Assembly (NCBI GenBank): GCA_963422285.2
Contig: OY729419.2
Coordinates: 372,001-436,000, forward strand
DNA from: VXYL01 sp963422285
Lineage (GTDB): Bacteria > Pseudomonadota > Gammaproteobacteria > Pseudomonadales > Azotimanducaceae
Direction of reading: 5' to 3'
DNA: 64,000 bases
In this document: positions 34,750-44,000 of the stretch, in pieces
How positions within the stretch are numbered: the first letter of the stretch is position 1
How the letters are laid out: every line of letters starts with the position of its first letter
Position numbers and translations under genes: made by a program
Notes under the pieces: generated by a model
The model's database searches: none
What the model saw: the letters and a program-made list of their open reading frames with translations, nothing else
What the model was told of the DNA's origin: nothing

Positions 34750-35065
34750 TCACCGACGGAATCGGGGAGTCCAGCTCTCTTCGAGTGCCTCGTCCGAGTC
34801 CTCTTCGTCCTCTTCCTCTCTGTAGGCTTCGTCGAGCAGATCAGTGCTCGTCAGGAACGTGAGCAGGCGACCGTAGGTGCCGAGGGCGACTACTTCCTCG
34901 CGTCCCGATATGGATCGCCTCCAGCCAAACCACTCGGCGAGGTCTGTGTCATCCGTTGTTCTGGCTTGAAGCCGCTGGGATGCTGGAAGTCCGGCTACAT
35001 ATGCCGTGGGGGGGTTCTGTCGGTACAGGCGTACCCTTCCTAGGCCACTCGGGCCAAAGGGATTT
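34750..35065 (-). pseudogene. Possible 3' remnant of an unrecognised gene upstream of the antitoxin
   Basis: A minus-strand frame with no ATG, GTG or TTG start is open from a TGA near 35066 to the TGA at 34750-34752. It encodes about 104 residues including DTDLAEWFGWRRSISGREE, VVALGTYGRLLTFLTSTDLL, an acidic EEEDEEDSDEALEE run and a final WTPRFRR. Codon choice looks coding-like, and the end lies 18 nt before the antitoxin start. I do not recognise the family. It may be a truncated gene that once headed the toxin-antitoxin operon. Confidence 0.4.
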
Positions 35066-35096
35066 CAGAGCCGTGGACATGAAGCAGTAGTCGATC

Positions 35097-35591
35097 ATGC
35101 CCTTGCGACTCACGACCACTGCGGCCGCGCCGACGTTCTTCCAACCGCTTCAGGACGGTGGATACACGTTTATAGACGGCGGCTTGTATGCCAATGATCC
35201 AATCATGGTGGCATTGGTGGACGCGTTGTCCTGCTTTGAGCTGCCTCGTGAGAATGTCCGCATCCTGAGCCTCGGATGTGGCGTGAACAAGTACATGATC
35301 GATAAATGGAAGATGAAGGGAGGTCTGTACCAATGGCGAACAGTCATTGATTCGGCTATTCAGCTTCAGTCTTTCAATGCCCAAGGCCAAGCCGGTTTGC
35401 TCGTAGGAGCCGATAGTATTGTTCGCTGCGAACCGCCTTCGTCCGATTTTGCTATCGGCTTGGACGACTGGAAATCCGCTGTCCAGAAGCTAGTACCTGC
35501 AGCAACGCTGGCTCTCGATGCGATGGGCGAAGTGGTGTCCAAGACATTCCTAACCGATGCTGCGTTGCCCTACACGCCCATAGCAAGCTAG
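35097..35591 (+). pseudogene. Patatin-like phospholipase, C-terminal fragment
   Basis: About 164 codons match the second half of bacterial patatins: TTAAAPTFFQPLQDG, then FIDGGLYANDPIMVALVDAL with the catalytic Asp of the DGG motif. The upstream half with the GxSxG serine and glycine-rich oxyanion loop is missing. Just upstream (35006-35096), short matching pieces appear in shifted frames. The remaining sequence is less GC-rich than the backbone. No partner cyclase gene of a CBASS system is nearby, so its original role is unknown. Confidence 0.7.
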
Positions 35592-35602
35592 GGCTCGGTT
35601 GT

Positions 35603-36112
35603 TCATCGGGCCGCCATGTTCCGTTTAAGTAGCCATTGCGGCATCGGCGGCGTCCTGAGTACCGCATAGGGCAGCCGTAGGATGATGTTGGGCAGGTCGA
35701 AGCGTCGATTGAACCGATGCTCGAACTCCGACAGGTGGCGTCGGGCGTACTTGGATCGAATTACGCCGCAGATGCCGCGCAAGGCGTTCTCGATGCTGCT
35801 GAGAATCGTGTTCACCCACCCAAACTCGGGGCGCTCGACGCTGGCTCGTCCTCTACTCGCCGTGGCCTTCTCCTGCGCCCAGCCCGCTTCGGCGACGCTG
35901 TGAAAGCAGGCTAGCCCATCGGAGAGTGCCCGTGCGCCGGGACTCGGGTGCTGCCGCGCCCAAGCGACGATCCCGCTCGGACGGAAGCCTGCGACCGCGG
36001 TGAGCTCGACGCACGGCGGGCGGCCCTTGTCGTTGGTCTCGACCGCGGCCGCCACCGGCGGCTTGCCGAATACCCCGCGCCCGTGCTTGCGGCCGAGGTA
36101 GGCATCGTCGAG
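35603..36112 (-). pseudogene. IS1595-family transposase, 3' remnant
   Basis: About 168 codons correspond to the catalytic half of an ISXO2-like transposase: DDAYLGRKHGRGVFGKPP, VAAVETNDKGRPPCVEL, ARALSDGLACFHSV, PEFGWVNTILSSIENAL and LSEFEHRFNRRFDL. The zinc-ribbon and helix-turn-helix N-terminus is absent. The frame is fused upstream to unrelated codons. This is a dead element of a subgroup different from the complete IS at 31372-32400. Confidence 0.82.
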
Positions 36113-36123
36113 CAGCGAACCGA

Positions 36124-36402
36124 CTACTTCGACGAAATGCCCAGGCGGCGCGCGATGTCCGACTCGAACCCAGGGTGGGAGCGCCCGATCTCGGCAAGGT
36201 CGAACTCCACCGGCAGGTCGGTGTTGGCTTGGCGTTCGAGCAGAAAGCGAACCGCCTGCACCACCACCCATTCATAGCTGAATGCGCCGCCGCATAGCTG
36301 GCGGTGGCAGTCGGCCGACAGCCGCGCCCGATGGCGCGTTCGGCTGGTTCCATCGACGACCACCTCGAAGGTGTCGGCATCGATCAAGGTGACGCTGATC
36401 AT
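36124..36402 (-). CDS. Conserved small hypothetical protein
   Basis: This 92-residue protein opens MISVTLIDADTFEVVVDG and has LSADCHRQLCGGAFSYEWVV and VQAVRFLLERQANTDLPVEF. The pattern resembles a small proteobacterial family of unknown function that I recognise only by general look. It is intact, with no signal or membrane segment. It ends 11 nt before the transposase remnant on the same strand, suggesting the element landed immediately downstream. An in-frame TTG at 36420 is an alternative start. Confidence 0.55.
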   Translation of the reverse strand: MISVTLIDADTFEVVVDGTSRTRHRARLSADCHRQLCGGAFSYEWVVVQAVRFLLERQANTDLPVEFDLAEIGRSHPGFESDIARRLGISSK

Positions 36403-36450
36403 GCCGACAGTGTGGGGCAATCACGACGAATAGGGAACTGTACGTGCGTT

Positions 36451-36585
36451 CGGTAGTGGCTCGGTTTGAATCCGCGTCGCCGTGCTGCCCCGTTGGACTG
36501 CAAGATGCAGACAGGCTGATGGCCGCCACACGCAGTGCGAGCGCGACGGCTCGGCAGCGTCCAATGTCAAACCGAGCCGCTACCG
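36451..36585. repeat. MITE-like element: 19-bp inverted repeats 97 bp apart
   Basis: CGGTAGTGGCTCGGTTTGA at 36451-36469 matches the reverse complement of 36567-36585 at 18 of 19 positions. The 97-bp interior has no gene. The pair lies 70 nt upstream of the amidase start. The size and terminal repeats fit a miniature inverted-repeat element or a long regulatory hairpin. No target duplication is evident, and no second copy was noticed in the window. Confidence 0.6.
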
Positions 36586-36654
36586 TCCATCCCCCTTGCC
36601 GGCGTCGGCGCGGTGGCTGGCGGCAATGCCCACATATGCGAACATACGCGCCCC

Positions 36655-38091
36655 ATGAACGAACTCCAGCCAGCCGAGCCCCGGCAGCAGCCGGCGTTTC
36701 TCGCCGCCACCGAGCTGCGCGACCTGATCGAACGGCGCCAGCTGAGCTGCCGCGAAGTCCTCGAGGCGCATATCGCCCGCATCGAAGCGGTCAATTCTCC
36801 ACTGAACGCCATCGTCACCAAGACCTACGAATCGGCACGCCAGCGAGCCGACGAGTTGGATCGGCATCCCGACCGGCATGGGCCTCTCGCCGGTCTGCCC
36901 ATGGCCCACAAGGACCTGGTCGATACCCAGGGCATCCGCACCACCTACGGCTCGCCGCTGTATGCCGATCATGTGCCGGCCGCCGACGCCCTCGTCGTCG
37001 AACGCATGCGCCGTGCCGGCGCGGTGACCGTCGGCAAGACCAATACGCCCGAGTTCGGCGCCGGCTCGCAGACCTTCAACCGCGTTTTCGGCGTCACCCG
37101 CAATCCCTACGACACCACGAAGACCTGCGGCGGCAGCAGCGGCGGCGCGGCGGTGGCGCTCGCCGCCCGCATGATTCCCTTGGCCGACGGCAGCGATACC
37201 GGTGGTTCGCTGCGCAATCCGGCGGCGTTCTGCAATGTCGTCGGCTTCCGTCCATCGCCAGGACGGGTGCCGGCGACGCCCGGCGGCGACCCATGGGCGG
37301 ACCTGTCCACCGCCGGCCCCATGGCGCGCACCGTGGACGATGTGGCGCTGCTGTTCTCGGTGCTCGCGGGGCCCGATCCACGGGTGCCCAATGGCCTGCC
37401 GGAGCCGGGAACGACGTTTCGTCCAGTGGAAGGGATCGATCTGTCGAAGCTGCGCATCGCGGTCACCGAAGATTTCGGCGGCCTGCCCGTGCAGCGGGAG
37501 GTGCGGGATGTCGTCGCCAGCCTCCGCCAAGCGCTGCAGGATGCCGGCGCCCAAGTGGTGGATGCCGCACCCGACCTGACCGATGCGCGGCGCATCTTCC
37601 ACATTCTGCGCGCCACCGGCTTTCGCCGCCGCTTCGGCCCGATGACCGATGCGCAGCGGGCCGAGCTCAAGGACACCATCGTCTGGAACCTGCAAGCCGG
37701 TCTCGATCTCACCCTCGACGACTACGATTGGGTCTACCCGGCCCGGGCCCGGCTGGTGGCCCGCGTCGGCGAGTTCTTCAAGGACGTGGACTTGCTCGTC
37801 GGCCCAACTACCCAAGTGCTGCCGTTCGATGCCGCCACCGACTGGGTGCGCAGCATTGAGGACCAGCGCATGGCGACCTACATCGAGTGGATGGAGAGTT
37901 GCAGCTGGATCACGGCGACTTGCTGTCCGGCGCTGTCCCTGCCGACCGGATTCCGCAACGGCCTGCCGGTGGGCACCCAGCTTGTGGCGCCGCTGCGGGC
38001 AGACTCATTCCTGCTGCGGGCCGCGAAGGCCATCGAGGCCATCACCGGATTCGCGGCGCAAACCCCGATGTTGGCGGCCACGCCGCGCTAG
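36655..38091 (+). CDS. Amidase-signature family amidase
   Basis: This 478-residue amidase has the Ser-cisSer-Lys triad: K86 in LPMAHKDLVD, S161 in the GGSSGGAAVALAARMIPLAD block and the nucleophile S185 in DGSDTGGSLRNPA. Members hydrolyse carboxylic amides. Specificity cannot be read; no GatB or GatC neighbour exists, so it is unlikely to be the GatA subunit. ATG 36655 begins 25 residues before the first conserved helix; the frame is open upstream but has no homology. It is intact amid decayed genes and may be subject to the MITE-like repeat 70 nt upstream. Confidence 0.93.
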   Translation: MNELQPAEPRQQPAFLAATELRDLIERRQLSCREVLEAHIARIEAVNSPLNAIVTKTYESARQRADELDRHPDRHGPLAGLPMAHKDLVDTQGIRTTYGSPLYADHVPAADALVVERMRRAGAVTVGKTNTPEFGAGSQTFNRVFGVTRNPYDTTKTCGGSSGGAAVALAARMIPLADGSDTGGSLRNPAAFCNVVGFRPSPGRVPATPGGDPWADLSTAGPMARTVDDVALLFSVLAGPDPRVPNGLPEPGTTFRPVEGIDLSKLRIAVTEDFGGLPVQREVRDVVASLRQALQDAGAQVVDAAPDLTDARRIFHILRATGFRRRFGPMTDAQRAELKDTIVWNLQAGLDLTLDDYDWVYPARARLVARVGEFFKDVDLLVGPTTQVLPFDAATDWVRSIEDQRMATYIEWMESCSWITATCCPALSLPTGFRNGLPVGTQLVAPLRADSFLLRAAKAIEAITGFAAQTPMLAATPR

Positions 38092-38155
38092 GGAAGGCTT
38101 GAACCAGTTGATTCTGTCATGATCGGCAAAATCGGGCCGAGATGGCGAGCGAACG

Positions 38156-38394
38156 ATGGGACAGGCCACATTCGCCGGGCAGGAACACGACTCGAAGAAG
38201 CGCCGGACGTGGCCCGAGGCGTTCCTCGATCGCAGGGACGAGTCGATCCGGCGGGGCCGGCTGGAGACACGGATCGAACCGTTCCATCCCAAGGCCGGAC
38301 ATGGTTGCCGGCGGAGGCGATCCCTGCGCAGCCGTCGCAAGGCGGGAGTCGAGCTTCGCGCGGTCATCCGCAGCGGTCGACCCAAAGTTCGATG
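38156..38394 (+). pseudogene. IS5-family transposase, N-terminal remnant
   Basis: The first roughly 50 codons (MGQATFAGQEHDSKKRRTW, EAFLDRRDESIRRGRLETR, IEPFHPKAGHG) match the N-terminus of IS5-group transposases, including the RIEPFYPKAGNGR-like block. After that the frame loses similarity, and the catalytic DDE domain is missing. It abuts another remnant, the DUF4143 ATPase piece at 38396. Confidence 0.65.
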
Positions 38395-38395
38395 A

Positions 38396-38887
38396 ATGCC
38401 ACGTCCGATTGACGACGATGAATTCGAGGCTCTACGGCGTCACGGCGGTTACCCCGAGCCGTTCCTCAAGCGCGACATGCGGTTCAGTCGCCGTTGGCGG
38501 TTGCTGCATCTCGAGCAGCTGGTTCGCGAAGACATCCGCGACCTGACGTAGATTCAACAACTCGACCGATTGGCTCTCCTGGTGCGACTGCTGACAAACC
38601 GTTCCGCACAGCAGATAGTCTATGCTGGCCTGGCAGGGCAATTGCGCCTATCTATCGACACTGTCCGCCGCTGGCTCGGCATACTGCGCGATCTGCACTT
38701 GGGCTTCCTGGTGAGGCCTTGGTACAAGAATGTCTCGCGGTCGTTGCGTCCCTACCAGGAACACATCGGAGCGCCTTTTGCCTTCCAAGTCGCCGTAGAT
38801 GCCGACCACATGGATGCGGACTGCTTCGCCCAGCCCGGTCGCCCGCTGATCGTGCCGGCGCGGACGCTCCTGTCGCAACTGCTGTAG
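38396..38887 (+). pseudogene. DUF4143 ATPase, 3' remnant with internal stop and deletion
   Basis: One frame reads ALRRHGGYPEPFLKRDMRFS, then LLHLEQLVREDIRDLT. A TAG stop follows at 38549-38551, and then LVRLLTNRSAQQIVYAGLAG and RLSIDTVRRWLGILRDLHLG, ending in VAVDADHMDADCFAQPG. These are middle and C-terminal parts of the DUF4143 family. The ATPase domain and a stretch before the C-terminus are missing. It is distinct from the intact copies at 29573 and 49922. Confidence 0.75.
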
Positions 38888-39040
38888 CGTACTGGCTGTC
38901 CCGTCGCACGAGATGCTGCCCTGCCAAGCGCCTCTGGGTCCACCGGAAACTGCTCCTGCCGACAATCATCGATGCCTCGGCTCCTGTCTGCTACCGAGAA
39001 GGTAGCGCTTCCTTGCCGCAACAGGCATCATATCGTGGTC

Positions 39041-40366
39041 ATGAATACCCGCCTGCACAACGAATTGAACCTGGGCGCCTACTGGATGCCGTTCACGGCG
39101 AACCGCGCTTTCAAGGACAGCCCGAGGCTGCTGGTTTCCGCGTCCGGCATGCATTACCGCAGTGACGACGGGCAGGAGGTGCTGGACGCCATCTCCGGTC
39201 TGTGGTGCTGCAATGCCGGGCACTGCCATCCCGCCATCGTCGAGGCCATCCGCGAGCAGGCCGGAAAGCTGGACTACGCGACCGCCTTCCAGGTCGGCCA
39301 TCCGACGGCTTTCCGCCTTGCCGAGCGGCTGGCTGCCCTGGCACCCGCCGATCTCGACGCCGTGTTCTTCGCCAACTCGGGTTCGGAAGCCGTGGACACC
39401 GCGCTGAAGATCGCCTTCGCCTATCACCATGCCCGCGGCGAAGCTGGCCGCACACGCTTGGTGGGCCGGGAGCGCGGCTACCACGGCGCCGGCTTCGGCG
39501 GCACCAGCATCGGCGGCATCGGCAACAATCGCAAGAACTTCGGGCCGCTGCTGCCCGGCGTCCTGCACCTGCCCCAGACCTACCATCACCAGCACCAGGC
39601 GTTCAGCCGCGGCCAGCCGGCCTGGGGCGCGCATCTGGCGGACGAACTGGAACGCATCATCGCCGTCAACCATCCATCCACCATCGCGGCGGTCATCATC
39701 GAGCCGTTCGCCGGCAGCGCCGGCGTGCTGGTGCCGCCAGTGGGCTATTTGGAACGTCTGCGCGAAATCACCGCAGCGCACGGCATTCTGCTGATCTTCG
39801 ACGAAGTCATCACCGCCTTCGGACGGCTTGGCGCCAGCTTCGCCGCCGAGCGCTTCGGCGTGGTGCCGGACATGGTCACCCTCGCCAAGGGCATCACCAG
39901 CGGCACCGTACCCATGGGCGCGGTGCTGGTGCGCGACGAAATCCGAGACGCGATCATCGACAACGCGCCGGATGCCATCGAACTGTTCCACGGCTACACC
40001 TACTCGGGCCATCCCTTGGCCGCGGCCGCGGCGATGGCGGCGCTCACGGTCTATGAAAGCGAACAGCTATTCGCCCGGGCGCGGGAGCTAGAAGGCGTTT
40101 TCGAGGCGGCGCTGCATGGTTTGGCCGACAAGCCCCATGTGCGCGACATCCGCAACATCGGCCTCGCCGGCGCGGTGGAACTGGAACCGCGCTCCAGCGC
40201 ACCCGCGGCGCGGGCCACGGAAGCGTTCCAGCGCGCCTTCGACCGCGGGCTGCTGGTGAGGACCACGGCCGACATCATCGCCCTGGCGCCAGCGCTGATC
40301 ATCTCCGAACAGGAGATCGAAACCATCGCCACCGTGCTCGGCGAAGTGCTGGAAAGCATCGATTAA
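39041..40366 (+). CDS. Class III omega-aminotransferase (beta-alanine--pyruvate type)
   Basis: This is a 441-residue PLP-dependent fold-type I aminotransferase. The N-terminal LGAYWMPFTANRAFK and DAISGLWCCNAGHCHP are characteristic of beta-alanine--pyruvate transaminases. Also seen: FFANSGSEAVDTALK (PLP phosphate site), FDEVITAFGRLG (PLP Asp) and the Schiff-base Lys283 in LAKGITSGTVPMGAV. It likely transfers amino groups from omega-amino acids or amines to pyruvate. ATG 39041 starts 10 residues before the conserved block. The gene is intact and bordered on both sides by ATPase remnants. Confidence 0.93.
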   Translation: MNTRLHNELNLGAYWMPFTANRAFKDSPRLLVSASGMHYRSDDGQEVLDAISGLWCCNAGHCHPAIVEAIREQAGKLDYATAFQVGHPTAFRLAERLAALAPADLDAVFFANSGSEAVDTALKIAFAYHHARGEAGRTRLVGRERGYHGAGFGGTSIGGIGNNRKNFGPLLPGVLHLPQTYHHQHQAFSRGQPAWGAHLADELERIIAVNHPSTIAAVIIEPFAGSAGVLVPPVGYLERLREITAAHGILLIFDEVITAFGRLGASFAAERFGVVPDMVTLAKGITSGTVPMGAVLVRDEIRDAIIDNAPDAIELFHGYTYSGHPLAAAAAMAALTVYESEQLFARARELEGVFEAALHGLADKPHVRDIRNIGLAGAVELEPRSSAPAARATEAFQRAFDRGLLVRTTADIIALAPALIISEQEIETIATVLGEVLESID

Positions 40367-40472
40367 TCGATTAAGACGGCGGCGGCCGCGCCGCAGCGCG
40401 TCGGCACCGTCCTGGGCGATCATCGGCGCGTGGCCTAAGCAGCTATGCGCCGGCTGTGCGATATTGGCGGCC

Positions 40473-40983
40473 ATGCGCTTCTTCAACACCGAAGGCCCCA
40501 TCCGTCCCGACGAGCACTACCACCTGCCGCCTGCGGAACGACTGGATCTGGACGGCGCGCTGATGCTGATTCGGCAGAAGAAGTATTTCGTCTTGGCGCT
40601 CCCCGGCAGACGGGCAAGACCTCCGTCCTGCTGGCGCAGCGCGACCTGCTCAACGATGGCGGCGAGTATCGCTGCGTGACGCCAACGTCGAGGCCGCCCA
40701 GGCCTCCTGAGAGAGCGCGGAGCGAGCCACGCGCGCCATTCTCGCCGAGCTGTCGCTTTGGGTGCTCACGAACCTCCGCGGCCCAGCGCTGGCGGAGCCG
40801 CTCTTGAGCGGCGGCGACGATCCGCGAGGGCGTGGAGCAGACGCTGGGCTACCTGGATCGGTGCGGCGCGGTGGCCGGGCATCTGGTGGTCTTCGACCGC
40901 GCCGAGGACAAGCCGTGGCAGGAAATATCTTCCGTCGCGAAGAGCGGACGCCCGGCGGCACGATTGCCGTTTGGGGCATGTGA
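40473..40983 (+). pseudogene. AAA-family ATPase, internally deleted remnant
   Basis: The 5' end reads MRFFNTEGPIRPDEHYHLPP and IRQKKYFVLALP. Walker A (APRQTGKTSVLLAQRDLL) appears in a shifted frame. A third frame supplies the C-terminus: EQTLGYLDRCGAVAGHLVV, then FDRAEDKPWQE and IFRREERTPGGTIAVWGM, ending at 40983. Full-length relatives have about 500 residues, so most of the middle is deleted. It lies 46 nt from the stop of the YhaN-like gene. Confidence 0.75.
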
Positions 40984-41029
40984 TGCATCTGGGATGCTCG
41001 GCCGCGCGGGCGGCGTACGGATGCCTCGA

Positions 41030-44000
41030 TCAAGGCAGTTCGATGATCGAAAGCGGCCCCGGCAACGACTGCTTTGCGACCTCGATGAGGTGTTCGTGGT
41101 GGGTGAAGAAAATCACTTGGCAGCGCTCGGCCAGCTGGCCCAGCACTTCGAACCCCGCTGCGGACCGCTCGTCGTCGAAGTGGACGAACATATCGTCGGC
41201 CACGAAAGGCAGCGGGCTGGTTCGATCCAGGTAGTCCTCGATGGCGGCGAGGCGCAGTGCGAGATACAACTGGTCCGCCGAGCCCGTGCTCAAGCCGCCG
41301 ACGCCGACTTGGGCGCCGTTCGGTCGCCGACCGGCCAACACGGGACGATCCTGCGTATCGAAATCCAGGGACAGACCGGCGAACGAACCTCCGGTGAGCG
41401 CCGCAAAGACATCGCCGGCGCGTTGTAGCAAAGGTGCCTGCTTGGTCTGCCGATAGCGGTCGATGCCCCATTCGAGCAGCAGCGCCGCACAGCGCAGGCG
41501 GGCATAGCGCTCGGCGACGTCCCGCAGTTCCGCGAAAGCCGCTTGCCGGTCCGCGCCTGCCAGCGCGGCAGCGTCGTGGCCGCCGATGGCCTCGAAAGCC
41601 TGCCTCGCCTGCGCGAGCTGTTGATAGGCTTCCTGGCGGGCGTCGTGGAGCTGATTGAGTTCGTCCTCTCCGGCCTGCTCCTGGGCGGCGATCTCATCGA
41701 GTTCCACGCCAGCGCACTCTTCCTGCAACTCTTCCAGGGAATGCCCGTCGCCTTCAGCCTCGAGCCGCGCCGTCACCTCGACAAGTTCCGCTTGCCGCAT
41801 GCGCAACCGTTCCGAGCGTTCGATGGCGGTTCGCAATTCATCCTGGATATTCGTCTTAGCCTGTTCTTGCAGTAGGCGAATCGCCTGTTGGGCATCCTGT
41901 CTCGATTCATCCAGCTCGCCGATTCTGTGTTCGAGAGCAGCGATGGATTCATCCTTCTGCCCCCGAGTTTCGCGTATCTGCTTAGCCTCATCGAGACGGC
42001 GGCCCAGGAAGAACGCCGCGTCCTCAGCATCGACGTCGCCAAGATCGGCGGCGACTGCCTGGACCATATCCGCTGTTTCCGCCTCGAACGACCGGATGTC
42101 CTGCTCCATCGGCTCGATGCGCTCGTGCTGCAAGTTGTGGATGTCATCAACGACGTTGCGAATCTTGTCAATAATGCCGAGCCGCTCGTTCACCTCGTCC
42201 ACATAGGTCGCAGCATCCAGAGACGCCGCTGCCAGGGCGTCCGCCCATTCGCTTTCCCAAGCCGCCCAGTCCTGTTCCGCTTGGCGCAAGTCCTGCTGCC
42301 GGCGGGTGCTATCCTCTTTCGCTTGGCGTAGCTGTTCTCGCAAGGCAGAATGCTGGGCGGCCAAGCGCTGCTGTTGCTCCTGCACGTCGGCGGCTCGTTC
42401 CAGCACAGTGTGCAGAGGCTGTCGGCGCAGAGCGTCCGTATCGTCTATGAACCCTTGCAGCTTGGTAGCCAGTTGAGTCGCCATCTCACCTTCCTGCTGG
42501 CGCAATCCTGCGGCGCGTTGTTCCGCCTGTTGCCGTCGCGCCAGCCGCTCGCGCAGTTCTTCGCGAGCGGCGATCCACTCCAGCATCTCGTCGGGAGACG
42601 CCGGCTCGACGGGCGTGTCCCGCCACAAGGTGCGCCATTCGTCGGCCAGCGATCCATTTTCCGCCTCCTGCGCCTGTTCCTCGTCCCGCAGAGTCTTCAG
42701 CAGGTCGTCTTGCTCGGCGAGCTGTGCTTTGATTTGGGCAAGTTGAGCGGCGGCTTCAGCGTTGTCGAAGCGACGGTCGGCGAGGTGGTCCGCGTCCTTC
42801 ACCGTCTGCTCGTAGGTATCGGCCGGATGCCTCCCGTCGCCGGCGAGAGCTGACGTTTCTTCCTGGGCGTCGCCATTGATGTAGCGGCTGCGGAACTTGG
42901 ACCATTGCTGATCTCGGCGCTGGCGTACGGCGTCGAGCTGCTCTTGGGACACGGCATACCCCTCGTCTTCGACTCGCCGCAACTGAGCTTCGAGACGGTC
43001 GCGGCTCTGCTTCGCCTCCCGAATGGTGCGCTGGCATTCTTCCCGGCGCTGGTTCAATTCTCGGCGACGGTCGCGATGCGCCTGCACGGCATCCCGTGGC
43101 GGCGGAGGCGGCGTCAGGGCGCTCTCCTCGTCCACCGCCGGCTTGAGCGACGCGAACATCTGCTCAATCCAGATTCCGGCCTCCGCTGCTTCGTTTCGAG
43201 CCTGATCGATGCGGAGGGCAATGTCGTCATGCGCCCGGGTGGCCCGAATTGACGCCGCCAGCGGCGCGATATCCACAGGCTTCTCGGCTTTCGGCAGTTG
43301 CTGCTCGATTCCGGCTATCCGGGCCTGGGCGTCTTCCAGCGCCGCACGGGCAGCGTCCACCGCGCCACGTCGTTCTCCGCGCCGATTCAGCGTCGCCCGA
43401 ACGCGAGCCACAACCGGGGGAGTGGGGATGCGTTCGGTCAGTTGCTCCGGGTCCGCGGTGGACCAGTCGATATCGGTGGCCAAGCGCAGCAACTCCGCCC
43501 GGGCGATGACGAGTTCCTGCTGGCGTTTCGGCAGATCCCTCTTGGAGGCGAGCACCTGGGCGCGACGTTCGCCAAGGTTAGCGATGTCGCCCTCGCGCTC
43601 CACGAGCGCCATGTCGAAGCGAAGCCTGTCGCGTTCGCTACACTCGGCTTCGAGTTGCTCCGCCAGCGCCTCCTTGCGTGCTTCGGTGTCGTCATCCTTC
43701 CGAAGCGCCCGTTCCAGAGTATCGAGCGCATCTTCCGGCATCGCCACAGTGCCGGCCAACGCTTTGATTTCGGCCTGCAGCTCGAATCGTTTCGCCACAT
43801 CGCGATGGACACGACGGATGCGGCTCAATCTGCGCTGTTCGGCGTCCTTGTCCTGGGCCTGCTGGTGCAACGCTTGGTACTGCTGCCCGGCGTCCTCGAA
43901 CGCACGTTTCGATTTCTGCCAGTCGGCGACGGTAACGATGTGCTCTTTAAGCGCCCGCTTGGCCTCTTGCAGCCGATCCTCGGCCTGATAGTAGTCTCGT

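Noticed and set aside
35097..35591. CBASS CapV-type effector
   Set aside because: The catalytic Ser half is missing and no cyclase or ancillary gene is nearby.
38549..38551. TAG inside the DUF4143 remnant as programmed readthrough
   Set aside because: The ATPase domain and an internal segment are missing; the gene is a fragment.
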